From NCBI GenBank assembly GCA_018239705.1, contig JAFEGS010000076.1:1-5793 (forward strand): 5,793 nucleotides of DNA, written 5' to 3'. This document shows positions 1 to 5,793 of the stretch, piece after piece. Each line of letters starts with the position of its first letter. The first letter of the stretch is position 1. The position numbers and the translations under genes were made by a program. Under the pieces are notes generated by a model. That model was given only the letters and a program-made list of their open reading frames with translations. It did no database searches and had not been told where the DNA came from. This DNA comes from Verrucomicrobiota bacterium (lineage in GTDB: Bacteria; Chlamydiota; Chlamydiia; Chlamydiales; FEN-1388).

Positions 1-1
1 C

Positions 2-412
2 GTAGACCCGGGCATAATTACAGCATACTCTATAAAGCCAGAATTTGAATATGCTGCTCGATTGGAAAACGCGGTCTTTTGTGCCTTAAGAAGAACATAT
101 AAGCAGATTTTTTACTACCATACGCAAAAAAAACAAGAAGTTGACTTTATTGTGCTAAGTGAGACGGGGCAGCTCGCACTGTATCAGGTGTGTCTCGACT
201 TGTCAGAGGAAGAAACGCGGAAGCGAGAGGTGGAAGCCCTTTTGGTAGCCTGTCAGGAGTTAGAACAAAAAACTGGTTTTCTCATTACAGATGATCATGA
301 AGAGACAATACATCTAAACGGCTCTACGATTCATTGCATCCCTTTTTGGCAATGGGCTTACAAAAACTTAAGCGAAAATGTAAAAAGTGATCATGTTGAA
401 GATCCAGATTAA
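2..412 (+). CDS. AAA+ ATPase with C-terminal DUF4143 domain, C-terminal part only (5' end off window)
   Basis: The frame is open from the first bases, so the gene starts outside the window; 136 C-terminal residues are visible before TAA at 410-412. The sequence follows the DUF4143 pattern: an opening VDPG, then RLENAVFCALRR (family: GrllEnlVf.eLrR), then IFYYHTQKKQEVDFIV (family: yYyr...grEVDFvv), then LYQVCLDL, a REVEALL helix, a GFLIT strand and a closing FWQWAYKN. In this family an N-terminal P-loop ATPase domain (not visible here) precedes a winged helix and this restriction-nuclease-like fold; the E..D..Q-V-C arrangement is a common variant without an obvious catalytic Lys. Cellular role is poorly defined; such genes are often mobile and multicopy. 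TTG at 62 is an internal Leu codon, not the start. Family is fairly sure; intactness of the missing part is unknown. Confidence 0.85.
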   Translation, partial: VDPGIITAYSIKPEFEYAARLENAVFCALRRTYKQIFYYHTQKKQEVDFIVLSETGQLALYQVCLDLSEEETRKREVEALLVACQELEQKTGFLITDDHEETIHLNGSTIHCIPFWQWAYKNLSENVKSDHVEDPD

Positions 413-414
413 GT

Positions 415-433
415 GCTTCAGCGCTCCTGAAGC
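415..433 (+). terminator. Small hairpin after the DUF4143 ATPase gene, weak terminator candidate
   Basis: GCTTCAG at 415-421 pairs perfectly with CTGAAGC at 427-433 across the 5-nt loop CGCTC. It lies 2 nt after the stop codon of the upstream gene and before the promoter of the next. The bases after it (GTATTAATAGG) are AT-rich but not a real U-tract, so it may be an mRNA 3'-end stabiliser rather than an efficient intrinsic terminator. Confidence 0.35.
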
Positions 434-447
434 GTATTAATAGGTAA

Positions 448-476
448 TTGACTAATGCTAGCACAGTTGGTATAAA
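448..476 (+). promoter_or_regulatory. Sigma70-type promoter of the VWA protein gene
   Basis: TTGACT (448-453) and TATAAA (471-476) are separated by exactly 17 bp. A TG at 468-469, one base before the -10 box, adds an extended -10 element. Transcription would begin near 483, giving a leader of about 38 nt. It sits between the hairpin of the upstream gene and the ribosome binding site, as expected for an independently transcribed gene. Called by pattern only. Confidence 0.7.
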
Positions 477-506
477 CATCTCGTTCTCGACAACATGTAA
501 TACTTT

Positions 507-512
507 AAGGAG
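507..512 (+). promoter_or_regulatory. Ribosome binding site of the VWA protein gene
   Basis: AAGGAG, inside TTAAGGAGA, lies 8 nt before ATG at 521. This near-ideal site supports that start over any internal Met such as the one at residue 30. Confidence 0.8.
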
Positions 513-520
513 AAATAGAG

Positions 521-2047
521 ATGAACTCACTCACAGTATATAACAGCAATGTAAGTGTAATAAATACAAGTCATTCTGTCTGCAATGCAGGCGACGCCCC
601 TGGAAAAATGGCGGGCTCAATTGAGCGCGCACCCAACCCAGATCACCCTCTCCATATCATTGGAAGGAATGTGATCATGCCGTTCTTCGATACTGTTACT
701 ACCACGATAAGCTCCCTGTTGGAGAGCTGGAAATCTGGGCTCACATTTCCCGGCGCAAGCGCTTCACCAATACAAGCAATCGAGCCTCCATGCTGGTGGC
801 CAGAAGGATCCTTTGCAAAAAGCTGCCAGGCGAACTGGAACAAGGTGTCATATAGCCCTATAGACAAAACATGCCTGTTCACAACGTACTGCAAATCAAG
901 TGAAGCAGGGCTCAACTTCACCCCGAGAAGATCGGTCTTAGTAAAATACGTTGACCCCGGCCTTCAGTTCGAAGGAGAGAAACACCTGATCGCCTTTGAG
1001 AAGACCGACCCGGAATTTCATTCTTTTTTGAAGGCAATGTCAGCTGAGCCACATACCGATGAACTGCTGTCAAAAGCAAATTCATATCTGCACAAGCTCT
1101 ACAAAGAACTGAGGGTTATCGACAAGCTCTTACAAGATCCAACAAATGATGCAACGCAGCAAGAGCTCTACACCGGCAAAAAAACTTCTATCACATTAAA
1201 GATAGAAGAAATTTTTTTAAGGCTTAAAGTAGGTGATGTTTTTACCCTTGACGAACTTCAGCGCCCCTTCAGTCTTATCTTCGAGGATCTACCCGCCGAT
1301 GCCAATGAAGAGGTAGTAGAGGAGGTCAAATCCGAGGACGTTACCAATTCCGCTATTATGCTGCCAGATGCCCCACAGAAGAACGAAGCGAGTTCCACAG
1401 CGATCGCGCTGAGTGGCCCTTGCGTCGTGGCCGAAAATAAATACCCCGCTGACACCTTCCAGTCCTTCAGAAAGCTCGCCACAGTTACAGGTGGGATCAT
1501 GGGTATTTCGAAAAAACCAGACGAGCTTACCCCTGTCATCGGAAAAGTTCTCGAGCATATCCAGCAAAATACAGATGTGAACAATAAGGTAGACATTGCG
1601 TTCGTGTTCAGTACTACTCGCAGCATGCAAAGTAATGTCGAAAATATGAAAACCAACCTATCTGAAGTTTTAAAACAGCGTGAAAAAAGGGCAAACATCG
1701 ATTGTACCCCACTTAGCTATGCCATCCTCTCATACCGCAACATGGAAGATGAGTATCTGCATAGAGTCGATGCCGGTTTCACGAGTGATATCGACAAACT
1801 GGTTGAGAGCCTGAACAAAGTGAATACGAGTGATGCAGGAGATGAGCCTGAAGCAATCTTCGATGCACTCATTGCAGCTGAAGAGCGATTGGTATGGAGG
1901 AGGGATGCAAAACGGGTCGTCATCCTCATCGGTAATGCTCCTCCACACCCAAAAACAGCTGATGATCTCTACGATGAGCAAACGGTCATCGATTTGTGCA
2001 CGCAAGATGAGGCAAAGCGGATTACTATCTACCCCATCATTGGCTGA
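521..2047 (+). CDS. VWA-domain protein with degenerate metal site and truncated C-terminus
   Basis: This is a 508-residue protein with its own promoter and ribosome binding site and no signal peptide or membrane segment. Residues 1-350 match nothing I recognise: a Cys/Trp-containing N-terminus (around PPCWWPEG), a helical stretch at about 185-240 and an acidic linker at about 255-275. From about 357 to the end it is a von Willebrand factor A domain: VDIAFVFSTTRSM, the DAGDEPEAIFDAL loop (438-450), VVILIGNAPPH and a final ITIYPIIG strand. In related bacterial VWA proteins the first motif normally reads D-T-T-G-S-M and the later one G-D-A-P-P-H. Here these are S364-T-T-R367-S-M and G-N472-A-P-P-H, so both metal-coordinating Asp residues and the Gly are replaced while the rest of the fold looks intact. 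VWA domains normally bind partner proteins through the bound metal; this one either binds without metal or is decaying. The protein ends right after the last strand, so the usual final helix is missing. Family call firm, function unknown. Confidence 0.8.
   Translation: MNSLTVYNSNVSVINTSHSVCNAGDAPGKMAGSIERAPNPDHPLHIIGRNVIMPFFDTVTTTISSLLESWKSGLTFPGASASPIQAIEPPCWWPEGSFAKSCQANWNKVSYSPIDKTCLFTTYCKSSEAGLNFTPRRSVLVKYVDPGLQFEGEKHLIAFEKTDPEFHSFLKAMSAEPHTDELLSKANSYLHKLYKELRVIDKLLQDPTNDATQQELYTGKKTSITLKIEEIFLRLKVGDVFTLDELQRPFSLIFEDLPADANEEVVEEVKSEDVTNSAIMLPDAPQKNEASSTAIALSGPCVVAENKYPADTFQSFRKLATVTGGIMGISKKPDELTPVIGKVLEHIQQNTDVNNKVDIAFVFSTTRSMQSNVENMKTNLSEVLKQREKRANIDCTPLSYAILSYRNMEDEYLHRVDAGFTSDIDKLVESLNKVNTSDAGDEPEAIFDALIAAEERLVWRRDAKRVVILIGNAPPHPKTADDLYDEQTVIDLCTQDEAKRITIYPIIG
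1185..1218 (+). other. Terminator-like hairpin inside the VWA gene
   Basis: CTTCTATC (1185-1192) pairs perfectly with GATAGAAG (1201-1208) around an 8-nt loop. It is followed, after AAA, by seven T (1212-1218) and preceded by seven A (1178-1184). The stem is AT-rich, so it would be weak, but the layout is that of an intrinsic terminator in both directions. It encodes the KTSITLKIEEIF segment of the VWA protein, so it may be a coding coincidence. Confidence 0.35.
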
Positions 2048-2074
2048 TCCTTTTTTAGGCAGATATTACCACTA

Positions 2075-2120
2075 AAAAGTTATGGCTGCATAAGCAGAGG
2101 TATATGCAGCCATAACTTTT
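2075..2120 (+). terminator. Strong hairpin after the VWA gene, candidate terminator (first half of the compound palindrome)
   Basis: The 18-bp arm at 2075-2092 (AAAAGTTATGGCTGCATA) pairs perfectly with 2103-2120 around the loop AGCAGAGGTA. The A-start and T-end of the stem give it the A-tract/U-tract layout of a bidirectional terminator. It lies 27 nt after the VWA stop codon and between convergent genes. Termination is inferred from structure and position. Confidence 0.55.
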
Positions 2121-2168
2121 AGGCAAGAAATTTATGGCTGCGTATACCTCTGCTTATGCAGCCATAAA
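2075..2168. repeat. Compound palindrome: two mutually reverse-complementary hairpins
   Basis: Hairpin 1 is at 2075-2120. Hairpin 2 is at 2131-2168: TTTATGGCTGC (2131-2141) pairs with 2158-2168 and can extend three more pairs, one of them G-U. The 36-nt block 2080-2115 is the reverse complement of 2132-2167 with a single mismatch, at 2142. The 10-nt loops (2093-2102 and 2145-2154) are exact complements. The core TTATGGCTGC therefore occurs four times, at 2080 and 2132 on plus and at 2106 and 2158 on minus. The DNA or RNA can fold as two hairpins or as one long hairpin with a loop at 2116-2131. It resembles a REP/BIME-like or small non-autonomous palindromic element, or a doubled terminator; no flanking target duplication or coding capacity is visible. 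Confidence 0.75.
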
Positions 2169-2235
2169 AAATGCTACTCTAACAGCTCCATAATATCATA
2201 GGCATGAATGAAGGGGCTCCTCTTTCCATCTTGTC

Positions 2236-2691
2236 TTAATATAGAAATCCAAAAAGATAGAGCGGGATTTTATTGCGGTAGCCTATGGGCGTATTATCTA
2301 CCGCTAAAAGTGAGTTTTGCATGTCCTTGACTTGGTTGTAGTCTTTGCCTTTACCACCAACTTCTATGAAGTAGTGGTTATCTACTACGAAGTCAGTCTC
2401 GGGATGAGTATCTACTCTGTGAAGGGAGGCGACTTGGTTTACAAAAAAGGTCTCGCGGACACCTCCTACTCCTGTATCACGCTTGAGAGAGCCATTGATC
2501 GCGTGGAGGAGGTTCGTGTTATTGAGGAAGATTTTGCCCGGTTTTCGAATAAGCTTCATGCCTTCTGCTTGTGGGTAGACATTCTGCAATAAACCTGCAT
2601 GACCGAGGTATTCCAGGCAGTTGTAGATGACTTCCCTTGATGTGCCGATACTTGAACAGTACAGATGACACTTTGCCAGGAGACTGACCAT
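2236..2691 (-). pseudogene. DUF4143 ATPase remnant, C-terminal part only
   Basis: The 151 readable residues match the C-terminal section of a DUF4143 ATPase of a different subtype from the one at the left edge: a winged-helix stretch (TSREVIYNCLEYLGHAGLL), then EGMKLIRKPGKIFLNN, GGVRETFFVNQV, the TDFVV...YFIEVGGKGK core and the typical ending IPLYLFGFLY. The family normally has roughly 380-400 residues; the entire N-terminal P-loop domain with Walker A and B is missing. The first ATG (2689-2691) falls inside the winged helix and is not a natural start. The frame stays open upstream to about 2883 but that part lies over the kinase promoter and gene and shows no ATPase motifs. The C-terminal part has no internal stop or frameshift, so the truncation looks fairly recent or the fragment is still expressed. 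I favour a remnant left by deletion or insertion. Confidence 0.75.
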
Positions 2692-2717
2692 TAAAAACTC
2701 ACTTAAATAATTAAAAA

Positions 2718-2746
2718 TTGAAATATATGTGTATTTAGTGTATAAT
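2718..2746 (+). promoter_or_regulatory. Sigma70-type promoter of the kinase gene
   Basis: TTGAAA (2718-2723) and a perfect TATAAT (2741-2746) are spaced by exactly 17 bp in an AT-rich stretch. Transcription would begin near 2753, giving a leader of about 22 nt. This is the best consensus promoter in the window and shows that the kinase is transcribed independently. Confidence 0.75.
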
Positions 2747-2766
2747 TTTTTCTTTAACTTAAGGTT

Positions 2767-2770
2767 AAGG
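2767..2770 (+). promoter_or_regulatory. Ribosome binding site of the kinase gene
   Basis: AAGG (2767-2770) in TTAAGG precedes two consecutive ATG codons at 2775 and 2778. The spacing is 4 nt to the first and 7 nt to the second, so the second ATG may be the real start, shortening the protein by one residue. A second AAGG lies at 2761-2764. Confidence 0.6.
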
Positions 2771-2774
2771 ATAG

Positions 2775-3629
2775 ATGATGTCTCTACTGCAGAGTCTCTT
2801 GGTTTCTCTTTTCTTACTTGTACCTCAGCACATGGTGCAATGCAGCGATACGAACATGAGGCAAATAGGTGAGTATACAGGCCTCAAAAAGCTAGGTAAA
2901 GGTGACCAAGGCAAGGTGTACAAGGCGTTTGATGATAATAAGAAGCAAGAGGTTGCCATAAAGGTCTTCTACACACCGTCTGAATTTGTAAAAGTTCATC
3001 CCGAGCTTGCCAATACGCTCGAGGCCCATTTTGAACAGGATGGCTCATCGAAGGCTGCTAATAGCGAATACAAAATCGGTCGCTCTATCAATCGGCATCC
3101 AGCCATTATGAAGATCTTTAAGAGAGTTGAAGAGTACTCAGTAGATGGTGAGAAGGTCACTTCACTTGTGATGGAATATGTCGACGGGAAACATCTCGAT
3201 CAAATAGGTGATATAGCCTACTCAAAAAAGGTGGCCCTGCAGATTGCAAGAGAGTTTATAAGTGCGCTTCGCTACTCATTTTCCAAGGGCTATCTGCATG
3301 GCGACCTCTGGAGTGAAAATCTCTATATTGATCGAAGTAACCATCTGAAGCTAATTGACTTAGGGAGCTACGATCCTTTGCCGAAGTTGCGACAAGGCGA
3401 GCCTTCGAGAGGACTATATAGTACCTATCATAGAGTCATCATGCGTATGCTGGAGCTGATCATTCAGAAAGGAAAGTTTCGCGAGCATGAAAAAAGAACA
3501 CTTGTCCGTTCATTAAACGAAGTGAGCAAAAACAGCCCAGAGATTCAACTTGCGCAGGAGTCAATCTCGCAGATTGATAAGATCCTGGAGCAGCTCGACG
3601 ACGTACTTTTACAAGCAACTGGTGGGTAA
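2775..3629 (+). CDS. Eukaryotic-like protein kinase with possible N-terminal signal peptide
   Basis: This 284-residue protein has every core kinase motif: Gly-rich loop G41-K-G-D-Q-G46-K-V48, ATP-anchoring Lys63 in VAIK, a plausible helix-C Glu98, hinge MEYVDG (133-138), catalytic loop H175-G-D177-L-W-S-E-N182 and D195-L-G197 for DFG. It should bind ATP-Mg and transfer phosphate. The HGD form of the catalytic loop also occurs in kinase-like families such as aminoglycoside and lipid/sugar kinases, so the substrate may not be a protein. No APE motif is clear after DLG, and the C-lobe is short, ending in helical segments (about 237-280). Residues 4-16 are a hydrophobic run followed by VPQHMVQCSD, which looks like a Sec signal peptide, though the n-region has no Lys or Arg and the Cys lacks a proper lipobox. 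If exported it would lack ATP in the periplasm, implying a target inside a host cell; alternatively the segment anchors it in the membrane. A start at Met28 has no ribosome binding site. Confidence 0.85.
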   Translation: MMSLLQSLLVSLFLLVPQHMVQCSDTNMRQIGEYTGLKKLGKGDQGKVYKAFDDNKKQEVAIKVFYTPSEFVKVHPELANTLEAHFEQDGSSKAANSEYKIGRSINRHPAIMKIFKRVEEYSVDGEKVTSLVMEYVDGKHLDQIGDIAYSKKVALQIAREFISALRYSFSKGYLHGDLWSENLYIDRSNHLKLIDLGSYDPLPKLRQGEPSRGLYSTYHRVIMRMLELIIQKGKFREHEKRTLVRSLNEVSKNSPEIQLAQESISQIDKILEQLDDVLLQATGG

Positions 3630-3680
3630 CGAATAGCCTGTTACGAGCCCTTCATAGGCCTTTAATTGAGAATGAAAAAT

Positions 3681-3706
3681 GAGGCTGTGACCAATGTCAC
3701 AGCCTC
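3681..3706 (-). terminator. Rho-independent terminator of the sialidase-like gene
   Basis: GAGGCTGTGAC (3681-3691) pairs perfectly over 11 bp with GTCACAGCCTC (3696-3706) around the loop CAAT. Read on the minus strand it follows the stop codon of the large gene by 16 nt and is followed by ATTTTTCATT, a proper U-tract. On the plus strand no U-tract follows (ACACGCAAC), so it mainly serves the minus-strand gene, though it may also slow transcripts leaving the kinase gene. Confidence 0.8.
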
Positions 3707-3722
3707 ACACGCAACTGTTTGC

Positions 3723-5793
3723 TTAGTTGTCGTACATAGCATGCTTTGTCAGACGATTTATTCGTCGAGGCTTAACAGGAGCTTTTTTTAGCATAGGAGC
3801 AGCAACTGCTGCACCTTTGCTTGCAACTGCTGTAACTGCGCTTGGGCTGCTCGGAATCGTATCAAAACCACCTACAGGAACTGTAAAGAGTGGGTTTGAA
3901 CATGGAATCTGTTCTACCAATTCATCTATTGTTTTGGCATCGATTACGCCGCCAAAATAGTTAAAAGATAGTCCATCTTCATAATTGCGGCAGTCATACC
4001 AGCCAAACACGAGATTACCGGTTTTCTTATCCAATGCCATTGAAGGGAACCCGCGGTTGTTTTTGCGCGATGTGTTCAGCTTAAATGGATTGGACCAGGT
4101 GAGACCGTTGTCTCTTGAAATGAGAAAGTAGATCTCGCTATTGTTAGATAAATCCGGATAAGGGGCATTTAATATAACATAGAGAGCGTTACGCTTTTCA
4201 TCGTAGAGGTTGGTCTGTACAGATTGGAAGAATCCATACACAGGTTCAGCTTCCCATACAGGGAAATAGATCGAACTCTGTAAGGTATTAAAGCGTATAA
4301 CACCAAACGGACCGGCATTGTTTTCATCTAGAGGGCCAGGAGATTTGAAAACCATACGGTTGTTTGTAAAGCCGCCAGGGAATGGATAGGCTGCAGGGCT
4401 TAGACCCGCTGCTTCACCATAGAGCCACACTCTGCCATCTTCAGCAGCTGTGATACTAGCTGTGAAGATGTTATTAGCAAGCTCTGGCAAGAATACCTGT
4501 TCTGGCGTACCCCAGGTGCCTAGTCCCGTTACCGGAATGAACGCGCGCGATGGATAGCCATTGCTTCCACCCAGAGCGTATTCTGGGAAGTAGTCGACAA
4601 CCATCTGCACTCCATAATTGCCCTGACCATCTCCACCAAAGCAAAGGGATGGATAATCGTAGAGGGCTATAGGATTTGTGTCATCATACTCAAATGTATA
4701 GACAAGCTCCCAGTTTACGCCTTTGTCGATACTTACCATAATGAATGGCACGTTTACCAAGTTGCCAGTGTTATCAAAGAAATTTGACGCCATGTACCAG
4801 AGGTTGCCAAATTTATCGGCGCGCACTCCCGGCACATCTCCGGCACCACCCGGAACACCCGGAGCGGCGAAGCCAGTAGGCTGGACGTTGGTTGGACCAT
4901 TGATTGGCCATGTTTTACCACCATCAAATGAAACCGCAGCGCATAGTACCGCACTTGCGATACCAGGTGTGAGTGGCACAGAGTGGAGAAGATTGTAGGA
5001 GATAACGATATTGTCCTTATCTTTTCTATTAATAGAGATAGCCGTATCCCAAACATACTTGTTGTTTGGCAAACTATCAGGCAAGGGTAAGAATTTTGCC
5101 TCTCGCATTTTCAGCTTGCCATCTTTGACTTCGCCAATAGCATAGGCCAAGTTCATAAGATTTGGATTGTCTGCAGCATCTGGGATGTTGGAGTTATCCG
5201 CCCATGCAAAGGCAACGACATTATCAAAGGCGTCGTTTACGTGGTGGTCACGAACCTCATCACCACTACCCCTGTTTATCGGTACGCCACCATACTGTGC
5301 AACGTTAATAGCACCTTTGCTAATTTGCGTGTTCTCGCAAATACGCGTTTTATAGTGTTCAACAAGGTAGGTTACATCTGTTGCTACCAGCTGTTGTGTG
5401 CCTGGTGGAATAAGATTGCCAAGCTTGCCGGTTCCTTCGACAACAATGCCTCCAGCATTTGTTATGCGGAGTATATAACCTGCTTCCGGCGCATTGTATA
5501 CCACACCTGTTACAAAAGGAGGTGTAGGATTTTGAATATCAGGTGTGTATTCGAATGGAATATTTTGGCCATTGTTTGATGGGCCAAAATAGGAGCGAGG
5601 CATTACATCCTTTGGACGTAAATGTCTAGGTAAAAAGCCATCTTTTGTGTACAAGTAGCCACCATTTTGTGGAGGTGGTAAGTAGAGAGCGGATCCCGGA
5701 GGCGCTCCTGGTTCAGAAATTGGATTGCTTAGTTCGTAAAGGTTATTTGCGAAGGGACCTGTTTCAAAAGCAATGGTTGGCAATTGGAGCGTG
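3723..5793 (-). CDS. Sialidase-like Asp-box (BNR) beta-propeller protein, N-terminus off window
   Basis: About 689 codons are visible and the frame continues past the right edge; TTG at 5781-5783 is an internal Leu, not a start. Counting from that Leu, three clear Asp boxes (S-x-D-x-G-x-x-W) appear: SFDGGKTW at 285-292, SIDKGVNW at 351-358 and SRDNGLTW at 556-563. Strands such as GVRADKFGNLWYMAS (319-333) and GFPSMALDKKTGNLVFGWYD (578-597) repeat the BNR-propeller rhythm. This fold is shared by sialidases and many non-enzymatic or other glycan-acting proteins. I cannot place the sialidase Arg triad, Asp or Tyr/Glu pair, and see no FRIP motif, so catalysis is unproven. Residues 1-150 are Pro/Gly/Asn-rich and unassigned. 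The C-terminus (about 646-686) is an Ala/Pro/Lys/Arg-rich basic tail. The protein is probably exported, but a signal peptide would be off window. A strong terminator follows the gene. Confidence 0.8.
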   Translation of the reverse strand, partial: TLQLPTIAFETGPFANNLYELSNPISEPGAPPGSALYLPPPQNGGYLYTKDGFLPRHLRPKDVMPRSYFGPSNNGQNIPFEYTPDIQNPTPPFVTGVVYNAPEAGYILRITNAGGIVVEGTGKLGNLIPPGTQQLVATDVTYLVEHYKTRICENTQISKGAINVAQYGGVPINRGSGDEVRDHHVNDAFDNVVAFAWADNSNIPDAADNPNLMNLAYAIGEVKDGKLKMREAKFLPLPDSLPNNKYVWDTAISINRKDKDNIVISYNLLHSVPLTPGIASAVLCAAVSFDGGKTWPINGPTNVQPTGFAAPGVPGGAGDVPGVRADKFGNLWYMASNFFDNTGNLVNVPFIMVSIDKGVNWELVYTFEYDDTNPIALYDYPSLCFGGDGQGNYGVQMVVDYFPEYALGGSNGYPSRAFIPVTGLGTWGTPEQVFLPELANNIFTASITAAEDGRVWLYGEAAGLSPAAYPFPGGFTNNRMVFKSPGPLDENNAGPFGVIRFNTLQSSIYFPVWEAEPVYGFFQSVQTNLYDEKRNALYVILNAPYPDLSNNSEIYFLISRDNGLTWSNPFKLNTSRKNNRGFPSMALDKKTGNLVFGWYDCRNYEDGLSFNYFGGVIDAKTIDELVEQIPCSNPLFTVPVGGFDTIPSSPSAVTAVASKGAAVAAPMLKKAPVKPRRINRLTKHAMYDN

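Noticed and set aside
1258..1698. 146-codon open frame on the minus strand within the VWA gene
   Set aside because: It lies wholly antisense to a well-supported gene with recognisable domain motifs, and its translation shows no coherent family pattern.
2045..2047. TGA read as Trp to extend the VWA protein
   Set aside because: Trp is encoded by TGG throughout, and reading through would run straight into the palindrome and reach a TAG at about 2120; no sign of an alternative code.
2075..2168. CRISPR array or tRNA as explanation of the repeated TTATGGCTGC units
   Set aside because: The units alternate in orientation rather than forming direct repeats with equal spacers, and no cloverleaf or CCA end can be drawn.
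2317..2592. 91-codon plus-strand open frame opposite the ATPase remnant
   Set aside because: The minus strand encodes clear DUF4143 motifs over the same bases; the plus frame is a shadow.
3624..3646. Possible GTAAC/GTTAC hairpin at the end of the kinase gene
   Set aside because: Only a 5-bp stem with a long loop, overlapping the stop codon and with no U-tract; not enough to call a terminator.
4723..5056. Open frames of about 90-100 codons on both strands inside the sialidase-like gene
   Set aside because: They overlap the frame that carries the Asp-box motifs and have no ribosome binding sites or recognisable domains.

Overview
The window is a bacterial accessory region of moderate GC with short intergenic gaps, sigma70-type promoters and Shine-Dalgarno sites. 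A eukaryotic-like protein kinase, a von Willebrand factor A (VWA) protein, a sialidase-like propeller and pieces of two DUF4143-type ATPases are the kind of mix seen in host- or protist-associated Gram-negative bacteria. I cannot assign a taxon, and this lifestyle reading is inference. The code appears standard: TAA and TGA both end genes and Trp is written TGG.

Layout from left to right: (1) 2-412 (+) is the C-terminal part of an AAA/DUF4143 ATPase that enters from the left edge. (2) 413-520 holds a small hairpin and a clean promoter plus ribosome binding site. (3) 521-2047 (+) is a 508-residue protein with a C-terminal VWA domain that has lost the key MIDAS aspartates and stops right after its last core strand. 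(4) 2075-2168 is a compound palindrome: two hairpins that are near-exact reverse complements of each other, with complementary loops. (5) 2236-2691 (-) is the C-terminal remnant of a second, different DUF4143 ATPase, lacking its whole ATPase domain. (6) 2718-2774 is a strong promoter and ribosome binding site. (7) 2775-3629 (+) is a protein kinase with an intact catalytic core, a hydrophobic N-terminus that may be a signal peptide, and a short C-lobe. (8) 3681-3706 is an intrinsic terminator serving the minus strand. (9) 3723-5793 (-) is a large Asp-box (BNR/sialidase-like) beta-propeller protein whose N-terminus lies beyond the right edge.

Each complete plus-strand gene has its own promoter, so this is not one operon. 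The two DUF4143 pieces, one broken, and the palindromic repeat suggest past insertion and deletion. No known multi-gene system is recognised. The observations most worth following are the metal-site-degenerate VWA protein, the possibly exported kinase and the self-complementary double hairpin.
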